Positions 23,221 to 32,534 of a DNA stretch of 64,000 bases are shown piece after piece. Location: NCBI GenBank assembly GCA_040218415.1, contig JAVJRN010000057.1, forward strand, positions 1 through 64,000. The letters are read 5' to 3'. Within the stretch, counting starts at the first letter, position 1; every line of letters begins with the position of its first letter. Both the position numbers and the translations under genes were made by a program. The notes below the pieces were generated by a model. The model did not search any database, was not told where the DNA came from, and worked only from the letters and a program-made list of their open reading frames with translations. The stretch comes from JAVJRN01 sp040218415 (GTDB taxonomy: Bacteria > Bacteroidota > Bacteroidia > Cytophagales > Cyclobacteriaceae).

Positions 23221-23973
23221 TTAAGACTCAGTGAGAAAACCTTTAAGATAAGTTTTCAACAGGTCAAGGTCTTTATCTTCCTCTCTGACTAAATCGCCGC
23301 TTTCATCGATTGCAAAAGAAGCGTAAGGAATTTCGATAAAATTGACACCCTTTTCTTGTAGGCCTCTCTTTTTACGCTCGGCATAAATGCCCATGAGCTC
23401 AGCTCTTTTAGTGCCTTCTGGCGTTTGCCTTTTCGGATGATCTATAGAAATAGCGTCCTCTGGGACAATAAGCTCAATAACCAGATTGTGTTCAGGATAA
23501 TATGCCGAAACCGGTAAGGAACTTCTTGTCTTACCATCTTTATGGTAATTGCCCAAAATAAAGTTGAATTTGAAATTCCTTAAAGCCGTCACGCCAAGCA
23601 AATCATCACAATGGTTGATAAGGTAATGCTCATCACTCTGTGATTTGAGCAATTTTGCTTTTTGGATTTTGGTGAGTCCCGTATCATTTGGATCAGTGGC
23701 GGTGAACTCAAAACCTTCTCTTACAAAATACCAAAACGTATGCTTATCCTTTCGCTCAGCATGCAAAGTTGGGATTTGGTGTAAGGCATTTTCTTCATCC
23801 AATGTTCTAAGAATCTTTCTTATTGGCAGTCCGTTTTTTTCGTCTTTTACAAATAAACTGGCCTCTATGAAATACGGCATGAGCGCATTCGCGGAAACGG
23901 TATTTTCCTCAGTGTTAGCCTGAAAATAATTATCAATGACTTGATTAATCGATGTTAGGGTTTCTTCCTTCAT
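23221..23973 (-). CDS. Conserved-looking protein of unknown function
   Basis: The ATG at 23973 (MKEETLTSINQVIDNYF) gives 250 residues; an ATG 15 bp upstream is possible. It is soluble, with no signal peptide. The N-terminal half looks helical, like a small winged-helix or HTH-type region (IRKILRTLDEENALHQIPTL). The C-terminal half has YYPEHNLVIELI, then RAELMGIYAERKKRGLQEKGVNFIEIPY. That strand order vaguely recalls PD-(D/E)xK-type folds, but a clear catalytic set is not visible. No operon partner. Confidence 0.6.
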   Translation of the reverse strand: MKEETLTSINQVIDNYFQANTEENTVSANALMPYFIEASLFVKDEKNGLPIRKILRTLDEENALHQIPTLHAERKDKHTFWYFVREGFEFTATDPNDTGLTKIQKAKLLKSQSDEHYLINHCDDLLGVTALRNFKFNFILGNYHKDGKTRSSLPVSAYYPEHNLVIELIVPEDAISIDHPKRQTPEGTKRAELMGIYAERKKRGLQEKGVNFIEIPYASFAIDESGDLVREEDKDLDLLKTYLKGFLTES

Positions 23974-24153
23974 AATATTGAAGCGCAATTTACCGATTAA
24001 AAAAGTTCTGTTCTAAAATTATTGTCTGGAAGAGTTCCTAAGCTATACTTTTAGCAATCGAGAATTAACGCTGGGTCAGTTTTTGCCGACCCACATTGCT
24101 TTTCTGTGGCCATGTGTAGGCGATCAACACAATAACTCAGTATCACCTTCATA

Positions 24154-24327
24154 TTAGTGACGATTTTTAGCTTTCATTATTTTTTTAATCCCATAAGCTG
24201 CACCTCCTAGGAGTAGAAGGCTGAGCCCACCGTCTATAGGTGTGGCAGGTGGTGACGGTGGCTGAGCCAATAATGCTGTGTAAGCCAATAATCCGAGGAT
24301 GCTGAGTATTATTTTAGTGTTGTTCAT
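24154..24327 (-). CDS. 57-residue PID-CTERM-like microprotein
   Basis: The ATG at 24327 opens a frame with an N-terminal signal peptide (IILSILGLLAYTALLAQ), a short proline stretch (PPSPPATP) and then PIDGGLSLLLLGGAAYGIKK and a basic end (MKAKNRH). The PIDGG motif, one hydrophobic helix and basic tail are the layout of the PID-CTERM class of small Bacteroidota proteins. Almost the whole mature protein is the sorting-like tail. It lies 44 bp after the 1858-residue T9SS protein on the same strand. Its role is unknown. Confidence 0.75.
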   Translation of the reverse strand: MNNTKIILSILGLLAYTALLAQPPSPPATPIDGGLSLLLLGGAAYGIKKIMKAKNRH

Positions 24328-24371
24328 GATTAAATCTATTTAAAATGTGCTTTCTGGTTGAATTCTTTGGT

Positions 24372-27300
24372 CTATTTCAATAAAAACTTAACAGAAGCAT
24401 CATTGATTTTAAGAATATAAACCTGATTGGTTTTAAGCTTTGTATCAAGAATGGCCTGCTTATCAACGAACGATACTTCCTCTTCATGAATGACTTTTCC
24501 GCTAATAGAGATAATTTGTACTTTTTCATTGTCGCCTGCATATTGAACCTGCAAAGCTTTTGAAGTTCCGAATACTTGAATCTTTGTAGAAAGAAGCTGA
24601 CTGGCTAAAACCTTATTCGGTTCATAAACCAACTCTAGGCGGTTTTCCACAACAGATTTTTTTAAAGTCACATTTATTTTCGTTTTAGCATCCAGTAAAT
24701 ACGTCTGATTGGTTTCTCTGTCAATCAGGGTGAAACTTCCATAAGTGGGTAAGTGATCCACAACGATGTTATATTCACCCACATCAAGACTCTTTATTCC
24801 TAAACTTGTTGAGGAGCCTTTCGTCAACGGAAGCGACTGAATAGCCATTCTTTCGTTTTCTAACATGGTGTAAAATGAAAGGTTTGGGTTCATAAACTTG
24901 GAAGCGTCCAAACCTATATCTTTTGCCAATGTGGCATTTTCCAGATATTTCATAATCAATACATCTGAGGATTTTTCATTTGTCAAAGTAAGCTTTAAGT
25001 CGCTGGAGACTGAGTTTGACATGAAACGAGCTTGGCTAGCACTACCCTGCATATCAGCAGTAAACTGAAACGAGCCGTTAGCCAATGATTTCACAAAAAA
25101 TCCTTCGCCGCGATTGAGCTGACCATCAAAACTTCCTGTAGTAGTCCCATCCGCCAGTACGGTTTCATAAGCGCCATCTCTTGTTCCATTGGCTAAGTTG
25201 GCTCCACCATCTCTCCAGAGATATATGACGCCATCAACGATTCCAGATCCTGAAACACCATTTGCGGCAACTAGCTTCGAATGGCTAATGGCTGCATTGT
25301 AAGGATTGGCCAAGAGTTCATAATCATTGTCTATATCATCGTTTGAATAAGTTAAATCTATAGAAACCGAACCGCTCACCAATTTTCCATCTAGTTCAAG
25401 CGATTGTGTTGCTCCTGCATAAGATACGAAATACCCTTTGCCCGCTTCTAAAGCTGTAGGTATTACATAATTGTTGTTTTCAAAACCGTAGATAAAATCC
25501 GGGGTGTTGGCTCCCTCTGAAAAAATCACAGGATCTAAAGTACTACCTAACATAGTATATGCTCCGCTACCTTCTACCCTATTTTCGACTCGGCTAGTAC
25601 CCTCTCCTGAGGCATTTCCGTGAATGGCTAATGACCCATTTTCGCCTATTGTCAAAACTGCGCTGGCAGAGATTGAGATGTCATTCACGTGATAATCTCC
25701 GGAAATCTGAGGCTGATTAACAGTGGAAGATATCACCACGTCATCACTAGCTATTGGTACTGATCCTGATGACCAGTTGCCTGATTTTCCCCAGTCCGTA
25801 TCAACTGTTCCTGTCCACGTGTTGACCGGATTTAAGGAATTGTATATGTCTTCATCAACAAAACGAACAATTTCCATGGTTCTGTTTCTGCCTTGTGTGC
25901 TATTAGCTATCGCATAGATGTATTGATCTTTTAAGAAAATCTTACCTGCACTTACGCCTTCAGCAAATGCACCCTGATAGGTGGCGATATTGTCTATGAG
26001 TGATCCATTCGTAAGATCAAACTTATCAACAGAGAGCGTATTCACTGAACTGAAATATTCACTTGATACGATTAAATCTCCTTCTGAATTTAGTGTAGCA
26101 TCACTCAGGTCATTGAACGCCTGCTGAGCACCAAGGTCTGTCAAAACCACAAACTCACTTGTTCCTAAACTATTCAGTGATCCAACAGCAATATCATCAT
26201 CGCCAGTGCTACCGTCTAAAGCGGTGATATATTTGATATTTCCATCTACTATGAATAGGCTACCGCTTCCAGTGGCACCTCCACCATTTGGAGGTGTTAC
26301 TTCAGTTTCCCAAAGTGTGCTTCCATCTGTCTTAGAAAGTTTTGAGAAGTAGAGATTTCGAGATCCATCAGTTCCCATCACTACAGGTTCTCCGTTGGCA
26401 TCAAGTTTTAAGTCTTTCAGTCCATCCGCGCCATTCGTCGGTTCGAAGCTGCGTACCCATTGTTTATTGAGGTCTAAATCGTATTTACCAACTACAAACT
26501 GCCAAGGGCGGGCGGAATAGTCCACCAAATAGAAATAGATGTAATCATTCAAGCTGTCATAGATAAAGCGTTGGGGTGCAACATCATTTGTTGTAGAAAT
26601 TGCCTCTTCACCTAATTGAACAGAGAAATCTGATAAGCTGATTTTTGAAATAGCCCTTCGCTCTCCCACGTCATTTTTAAGATAGGATTCGTAAATATGT
26701 CCATTGATTATCAGCGTATTAGCAAAAGCACTCGATCGATTGGTGATGAAATGGTCTACTTCATTTCCTTGATAATCATACTTATAAATAGCTGCTTCGC
26801 TAGTTCCGGATTCATTTGTAATAGCTCCCAATACGAACAGGTGATTGTCATATCTCACAACCTGAAAAGCCTCATCTGTACCCGTGCCTCCTTCTCGATT
26901 AATCCACGCTTTTTCGCCATCTTCTGTGAATTTAAGTGTGGTAAAATCGTTGCTCCTATCAGGAATACTGTTGCCAACGGCGAATACTTCATGATCGTTC
27001 GTGACAAGAAAGTCTGATATATATTCAGTATTCAATGTATCATACCGGTAATAATTAGGTGCCAAAGGATCGTAAACAATACTGAATACTGTAGATGCCT
27101 CATTTTCAAGACCGACTAGATTGGTGACCGCTCCAGCCTCCAATTGCGCTGTTATGGTTCCTTGAGCGATAGTTTGCAGACGGATCTTGATTTTAGTTGA
27201 AGATTGTACCGTAGCATTTAACACCTCAGCATTGGTTATTTTCAATAATGAAGGATTGTAGTTTTCCACTTCCTCATCAAATTCTAGGAACAAATCAAAA

Positions 27301-29948
27301 GCCGTGAGAGGAGTTGAGGAGCCTAGCGCTGTGCTGATAACCACCGTCGGTGCTGTTTGATCATATTGAAAAGAGATTTCAGCATCTTCTTGTGGATTCC
27401 CTATTAAGTCGTCAGTGCCAGATACCCTTAATTTCACTTCACCCTCATCTTCAAGTGATATGGTCGCGGTATAATTGGTGCCCTCCCCACTCAATGAAGC
27501 TAAGGTAGCATTGGTTAAATAAATTTTCGAAGCATTAAATTCTTGTACCAACTCAGAAAAAACGATATCAACATCAATGCTGGATTGGCTGGTATTCGTT
27601 GGAGTTGTACTACTGAGGGTAACTGTAGGTCTGACGAATTCAAAATCTTCGCCATAAATCAGGATAGGGTTTGGCGCAACGCCAGGAGTTGGCTCTTCTC
27701 CATAAGATGCAGGAGACCAAGTATACGTAGAAGGCGCCAGCGTATCTTTGTCACTCTCATAATAATATTTACCATTATTTTGAATGCGCCAATACCCTCC
27801 AAGATTGTCATTGTTAGGCCACCATTGTATAGAATTAGAAAAACGTTGCTCACCTAGTTTTGTAAATAAAGGTCTCCCCGACTCATATTCCCCTAAATCA
27901 TAAAAACCATTAACCTGAGTTGTTCCCGAATTGGTCACTTCCAAAAGTGGTTTTGAGGTAAAAGTCCATGCCGTGTTATCAGAAATTCCTTCAAAGGCAT
28001 TTCCTTTTGCATCCCGAAATAGGCCTGCGTCGACCAATACATAATAGTCTTCAGTATTTCCGAAAAAATTTTCACGAGGAATAGTCACCTTTTCTCCTTC
28101 AACATCTACCTCACTACTCGACACATTGATGGACTCGAAAAGTGTACCATCGGCTTGGTATATCCTGATGTTTCCAGGGCCAATTGAGATGTTTTCGTCA
28201 AACGTAATGCTGAATTGCTGTAGAGGTTGCACAAAGTTCGCATCTTTAGCTGGAGAAATAGAAATGATTGTAGGTGGTGTTATATCTGGAGCTACATAAG
28301 TGGAAGTAGTTCCAGAGACAATCGGAGCAGGATTAAGTGCGGCAAATGTAGGCCTACTTAATTCAGGAACAGCTTGTGCTTCCCATCCTGTATCTGGAGG
28401 CAGTGGCGTGTCGCTAAAATTCACATAAGAAAGATTCCCTTTTCTAAGTATCCATTTGGCTGGAAACACATCATCAAACCAATAGAGTACCACATCAAAA
28501 TCGGATGTGCCGTAAGCTGGTTTATTATTAAGTGTTGTATACTGACTAAGTGCCAAATTAAAGGGTTGCCAACCAGCATTTTCTATAACAATATCACTCT
28601 CCTTTGCTTCAAAAAAGAAGGAGTTGAAACGAGAACTTATTCCAGCCCAAGGGTTCCCTGAAAGACCTTCGATAGCTCCATTATCGGCAAGGATGTAATA
28701 GGATGTTTGATTAATGAAATCTTCCGTAGGATCGATCGTTAACCTCTTTTCATCAATAGTGAGCCTATCGGAAACACTGACGTCATAAGTTTCTACCACA
28801 TTATTATCACCATCATATAATACGATATTTCCAGTACCAAACTGGATAGGTTGAGTAAACCGCATTTCGAGATTATTATTGAAAGGAAAATCATCGATTC
28901 CATCATCCGGATAGGTAGCTCTCAAAGCCAAATCTGCTACATCAACATTACCAGAAAGCGTGGGTGCTGGAAATTGAGCCGGGATGTCATTTACCTCACT
29001 AGTTGGCTCATAGCCCACATCCGATGGTTTATTTGAAGTGGTAAAATTAACTGCACCAGAGATATAAGCACCTTTAGAATTGTCGACGGTATTTTCGATG
29101 ACCCAGCCAGAAGGACTCGAAGAAAGGCGAATCCGGTAATCCCCTTTGGTGTAGCTTAACTTGCTATTTACAGCTCCAGTACCTTCATATGTGCCATTGA
29201 ACCCATCGTCACCAGCTCCTGATACCGTTACACCAACAAAATCTGATTCGAAATTCCACTCAGTGTTATCTGATAAACCCACATAACTATTATCAAAGAT
29301 GTCAAGTACTGCCCCAGCATCAATTAATATATAAAACTGCTCCTCTGAGGTCAAATATGGTGAAGATAAAGTGAGCGTCTTCTTATCTATTGTAACTTGC
29401 CAAGATTTTGTAACGTCGGCCTCAAAAAACAGGGTGCCATCAGTCTTGTATATATTCACATTACCTGAACCTATTTTTATTGGTTCGTCAAATATGATCG
29501 TTATTTGAGTATCTGAGGCAACATCTACCCCATCATCCGACGGAATTTTTGTCACAATAGCAGGACCATCATTGTCCGTAATGGTAGTAACACCACCGGA
29601 AAATGTTGGAATTGGGTTTCCTCCCGCTACTCCGTCTGCACCACCCCTAACCCATCCTTTATCCGGTGGCAATGGAGAATCTACCAATGCTGTATATACC
29701 AGATATTTGTCATTGAAATACTCGCCTGCTAATAACCAGTATCCTCCGTCAGAATCCCATCTGATTCTTGTTTGGTAGAAACCAAAAAATACTTTTGAGC
29801 TCTCATACATCGGTTTTCCATTTACGTCCGATTGGTAAGTGTAAGTACCTTCCATGTTGGTATTTGTACTTACAATAACATCTTCTTGGGCGTACAACGA
29901 TGTAGAGATTGTTAACAATAAAAATTGGAGGCTGAGAACTAGTTTCAT
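24372..29948 (-). CDS. Giant multidomain T9SS-secreted surface protein
   Basis: The 1858-residue protein has a signal peptide (1-20). Four W/Y-rich repeats of about 90 residues (starting near 22, 238, 455 and 670; each with a NGxY start, a GYW/GWV-type core and a PxPxxxG end) alternate with three SbsA/Big_5-type Ig domains (near 116, 335 and 555; each with ITFDE and a FYILIDAG/YYVLVDAG motif). Two further Ig-like modules lie near 780-960. A beta-propeller-like region spans 985-1440 (VFAVGNS, LFVLGAI). Then comes a TWTGTVDTDWGKSGNW module, common in T9SS proteins, and a C-terminal sorting domain (about 1785-1858, ending VYILKINDASVKFLLK). It is likely exported and attached at the cell surface, perhaps for adhesion. 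No catalytic motif was seen. Confidence 0.8.
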   Translation of the reverse strand: MKLVLSLQFLLLTISTSLYAQEDVIVSTNTNMEGTYTYQSDVNGKPMYESSKVFFGFYQTRIRWDSDGGYWLLAGEYFNDKYLVYTALVDSPLPPDKGWVRGGADGVAGGNPIPTFSGGVTTITDNDGPAIVTKIPSDDGVDVASDTQITIIFDEPIKIGSGNVNIYKTDGTLFFEADVTKSWQVTIDKKTLTLSSPYLTSEEQFYILIDAGAVLDIFDNSYVGLSDNTEWNFESDFVGVTVSGAGDDGFNGTYEGTGAVNSKLSYTKGDYRIRLSSSPSGWVIENTVDNSKGAYISGAVNFTTSNKPSDVGYEPTSEVNDIPAQFPAPTLSGNVDVADLALRATYPDDGIDDFPFNNNLEMRFTQPIQFGTGNIVLYDGDNNVVETYDVSVSDRLTIDEKRLTIDPTEDFINQTSYYILADNGAIEGLSGNPWAGISSRFNSFFFEAKESDIVIENAGWQPFNLALSQYTTLNNKPAYGTSDFDVVLYWFDDVFPAKWILRKGNLSYVNFSDTPLPPDTGWEAQAVPELSRPTFAALNPAPIVSGTTSTYVAPDITPPTIISISPAKDANFVQPLQQFSITFDENISIGPGNIRIYQADGTLFESINVSSSEVDVEGEKVTIPRENFFGNTEDYYVLVDAGLFRDAKGNAFEGISDNTAWTFTSKPLLEVTNSGTTQVNGFYDLGEYESGRPLFTKLGEQRFSNSIQWWPNNDNLGGYWRIQNNGKYYYESDKDTLAPSTYTWSPASYGEEPTPGVAPNPILIYGEDFEFVRPTVTLSSTTPTNTSQSSIDVDIVFSELVQEFNASKIYLTNATLASLSGEGTNYTATISLEDEGEVKLRVSGTDDLIGNPQEDAEISFQYDQTAPTVVISTALGSSTPLTAFDLFLEFDEEVENYNPSLLKITNAEVLNATVQSSTKIKIRLQTIAQGTITAQLEAGAVTNLVGLENEASTVFSIVYDPLAPNYYRYDTLNTEYISDFLVTNDHEVFAVGNSIPDRSNDFTTLKFTEDGEKAWINREGGTGTDEAFQVVRYDNHLFVLGAITNESGTSEAAIYKYDYQGNEVDHFITNRSSAFANTLIINGHIYESYLKNDVGERRAISKISLSDFSVQLGEEAISTTNDVAPQRFIYDSLNDYIYFYLVDYSARPWQFVVGKYDLDLNKQWVRSFEPTNGADGLKDLKLDANGEPVVMGTDGSRNLYFSKLSKTDGSTLWETEVTPPNGGGATGSGSLFIVDGNIKYITALDGSTGDDDIAVGSLNSLGTSEFVVLTDLGAQQAFNDLSDATLNSEGDLIVSSEYFSSVNTLSVDKFDLTNGSLIDNIATYQGAFAEGVSAGKIFLKDQYIYAIANSTQGRNRTMEIVRFVDEDIYNSLNPVNTWTGTVDTDWGKSGNWSSGSVPIASDDVVISSTVNQPQISGDYHVNDISISASAVLTIGENGSLAIHGNASGEGTSRVENRVEGSGAYTMLGSTLDPVIFSEGANTPDFIYGFENNNYVIPTALEAGKGYFVSYAGATQSLELDGKLVSGSVSIDLTYSNDDIDNDYELLANPYNAAISHSKLVAANGVSGSGIVDGVIYLWRDGGANLANGTRDGAYETVLADGTTTGSFDGQLNRGEGFFVKSLANGSFQFTADMQGSASQARFMSNSVSSDLKLTLTNEKSSDVLIMKYLENATLAKDIGLDASKFMNPNLSFYTMLENERMAIQSLPLTKGSSTSLGIKSLDVGEYNIVVDHLPTYGSFTLIDRETNQTYLLDAKTKINVTLKKSVVENRLELVYEPNKVLASQLLSTKIQVFGTSKALQVQYAGDNEKVQIISISGKVIHEEEVSFVDKQAILDTKLKTNQVYILKINDASVKFLLK

Positions 29949-30092
29949 CTATGCTAAATTTTTGATCAAAGGAAATTTTTTTAACACATCTTTTCACTCG
30001 TGGTAAATGGGTAGTCCTGTAATGGTATTTTGGTATTTTTCCTTTCTTAATATTTTATGACACAGCCTTTAGTCACGAAAGTGATTGTTTAA

Positions 30093-30338
30093 GTGATCCG
30101 AAGAAATATTTATTTGAACAAAAAATGGATATTATCAGACTGTAAGGGAAGATTTGGTTTCAGTGCCTGTGGTAGTTCACACTGGAGTGTGCCGCCAGAT
30201 GGAACCTCTTGGCTATATAGAGAAGATGTTTTTGAAGATCAAAAAGGATATTGGAAGAAAATGGTATCCAAGAAACACAACGAATCGGCTTTTTTACCAA
30301 TGCAGGAGCCTTTTATGACTTTAATCGAAGAGAACTAA
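30093..30338 (+). CDS. Possible small protein, weakly supported
   Basis: An open frame of 81 codons is rich in aromatic residues (SACGSSHWSVPPDGTSWLYRED, split by no stop). It has no signal peptide and no recognised domain. It lies in a 500-bp gap between two minus-strand genes. It might be a relic or chance frame. Confidence 0.25.
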   Translation: MIRRNIYLNKKWILSDCKGRFGFSACGSSHWSVPPDGTSWLYREDVFEDQKGYWKKMVSKKHNESAFLPMQEPFMTLIEEN

Positions 30339-30379
30339 CCCGACGGCTCTTCCTCGGGGAATTTCATTCTGGCATCTCC

Positions 30380-30418
30380 AAACAAAAAAAGGCCCTTATA
30401 AAGACCTCTTTTTTGTTT
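30380..30418 (-). terminator. Terminator after GAF histidine kinase gene
   Basis: AAACAAAAAA and TTTTTTGTTT flank a GG/CC-containing imperfect stem. Read on the minus strand it ends in a T-run, about 30 nt past the kinase stop. Confidence 0.5.
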
Positions 30419-30450
30419 CCATAACTTCTAATCCGCGAAAAAACCAATCA

Positions 30451-31581
30451 CTATAGGTGATCCGATAAGTTTAAGTAAAGAATACAATGATAACCTAGTT
30501 CGTTTTTTCGTGTTCTTTTAAGTTCGCCGTTAAGCTCATCTACAAGGCTTAATATTATTTCTTGGCCAAGTCCCTCCGTCATCTCGAACTCATCATGAGC
30601 CACTACCCTTTGACCATTATCTCCGTAGTGAAACTCGATCGTTTTATTTTTAGCTAATTCTGCGTTGAAATAGAATTCTGACTTTTCGCCATGAACAAAG
30701 GCATATTTCATTGAATTGATGATCAACTCATTCACGATCAATCCAACCAATAATGCTTTTGAAGAATCGATACGAATATTTTCAGATTGGAAAATAACGT
30801 TTATTTGGTCTTTGTCATGAAAAACGGCCGCTACTATTTGATCAATCAAGTCTTTCAGGTAGTATTTTAAATCAATATGTCCCTCATCAACATGATACAA
30901 CTCTTCGTGAACCTTAGCTATACTCATGATTCGCGCATTGAGTGAATCCATTTGAGCAGATAAACTTGGATTATTCAATTTTTCAATAGCCAGTAAGTTT
31001 ACGACTAATTGAAGATTGTTTTTTACCCTGTGGTTTACTTCTTTTAATAAAACCTTGTTTTTGAAAAGTGCCTTATTCAAGTCCATCGTCTTCTTTCGTA
31101 ACCTTAACAGGTTATTTACCTGAAGTGCCAATGACTTTAAAGCTTTGATTTGCTTACAAGAAAGTTCTCTAGGTTTACTGTCAATAACACATAATGTGCC
31201 GAGCGCTATACCATCTTCATTGACCAAAGGAACACCTGCGTAAAATCCAATATTAGGTGAGCCCGTCACCAACGGATTATTAAAGAAAACATCGTTTTTG
31301 CTCGTATCAGGAACAATGAAAATATCGTTGGGATTAAGAATGGCGTGTGCGCAAAACGAGCTGCTGATCGGGGTTTCTCTCTCGGTCATACCAAAATGAG
31401 ATTTGAACCATTGTCGATCTTTATCAACAAACGAGACCAATGAAATGGGTGTATCACAGATACCAGCAGCTATTTCTGTAATTCCATCATAATCTATTTC
31501 TTCCTTGGTGTCTAGAATTTCATAGTCGTAAAGGGATTTAAGCCGTTCTTTTTCATTGGCTGGTTTTGGTACTTTTTGCAT
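30451..31581 (-). CDS. GAF-domain HisKA_2 sensor histidine kinase
   Basis: The 376-residue soluble kinase has a GAF domain at about 15-165 (ISLVSFVDKDRQWFKS...APL-type CAHAI, GVPLVNEDG, GTLCVID). The H-box LKEVNHRVKNNLQ near residue 180 is typical of HisKA_2/HWE kinases, and a HATPase domain follows (IVNELIINSMKYA, GLGQEIILSLVDEL). It is cytoplasmic and orphan: no response regulator lies next to it. GAF domains of this DRQWFKS type are common in light, redox or small-ligand sensing; the ligand is unknown. Confidence 0.85.
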   Translation of the reverse strand: MQKVPKPANEKERLKSLYDYEILDTKEEIDYDGITEIAAGICDTPISLVSFVDKDRQWFKSHFGMTERETPISSSFCAHAILNPNDIFIVPDTSKNDVFFNNPLVTGSPNIGFYAGVPLVNEDGIALGTLCVIDSKPRELSCKQIKALKSLALQVNNLLRLRKKTMDLNKALFKNKVLLKEVNHRVKNNLQLVVNLLAIEKLNNPSLSAQMDSLNARIMSIAKVHEELYHVDEGHIDLKYYLKDLIDQIVAAVFHDKDQINVIFQSENIRIDSSKALLVGLIVNELIINSMKYAFVHGEKSEFYFNAELAKNKTIEFHYGDNGQRVVAHDEFEMTEGLGQEIILSLVDELNGELKRTRKNELGYHCILYLNLSDHL

Positions 31582-31756
31582 TTACCGAGGTTGTATTAAA
31601 ATAAATTTAGCTGAAATCAAATCTAACATATGAGAATTGTACTACCAAAACACTGAAACGTACAATTTTAGTTGAAGTTCATTTTTTCACACGAATTATT
31701 TACAATATTCAATTTTAAGTACCTGTGTACATTCATTAAGCGTTTAACTTTACCTT

Positions 31757-32374
31757 ATGTATTTAGCAATTTGTGGAAACATTGGCTCAGGAAAAACAAG
31801 TTTGGCCGAAAAATTGGGCCATCATTATGGCTGGGACGTGTTATTTGAATCTGTAGAAAACAACCCTTATCTCGCTGATTTTTATGGAGATATGAAGACT
31901 TGGTCTTTTCACTTGCAGGTTTATTTCCTCAACACACGCTTTAAACAAATAAAGGCAGTCCAAGAAAGTAAAAAGTCTACCATCCAAGATCGGACGATTT
32001 ATGAAGACGCATTCATTTTTGCTAAAAATTTAGCAAAATCCGATTTGCTCAACGAACGCGACTACAATACCTATTTAGCTTTATTTGATTCAATGGTGGA
32101 GCATGTTAAAGCGCCAGATCTGCTTGTTTACCTTAAAGCTGACACGCCAAAACTGGTTAGTCAAATTCAGAAAAGAGGCAGAGAATATGAAAATGCGATT
32201 CGCTTGGATTACCTAAAAAACCTCAATGAGCATTACAGCGAGTGGATTTCCGAATATAAAGACGGAAAGTTGCTGATCATAGACGTAAACAATTTAGACT
32301 TTGTGAATAATATTGGCGATTTTTCATTGATCGTCGAGCGGATTGATGCTGAGGTTCACGGCCTTTTTAGTTGA
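31757..32374 (+). CDS. Deoxynucleoside kinase
   Basis: The 205-residue P-loop kinase has GNIGSGKT at residues 7-14, the dNK motif FESVENNPYL, and QDRTIYED near residue 80 (DRS-like catalytic motif). The lid Arg residues are in QKRGREYE. This is the dNK/dGK-dCK type that phosphorylates deoxynucleosides in salvage. The exact base specificity cannot be read. It is monocistronic. The length agrees with the bacterial family (about 205-220). Confidence 0.9.
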   Translation: MYLAICGNIGSGKTSLAEKLGHHYGWDVLFESVENNPYLADFYGDMKTWSFHLQVYFLNTRFKQIKAVQESKKSTIQDRTIYEDAFIFAKNLAKSDLLNERDYNTYLALFDSMVEHVKAPDLLVYLKADTPKLVSQIQKRGREYENAIRLDYLKNLNEHYSEWISEYKDGKLLIIDVNNLDFVNNIGDFSLIVERIDAEVHGLFS

Positions 32375-32534
32375 GCTTTTTCATCAAAGCTGAAGTACTT
32401 TTCCAATGCTCATTGATTAAGAAGTCTATAAATGATCAGATTCTTTACGAATCACCTTAAAGTGGATTAGTTAAATATAAGCATCGACAGCAGTTTAATA
32501 ACTTTGTCAAAAATTTAAAATTAGACAATTAGAT

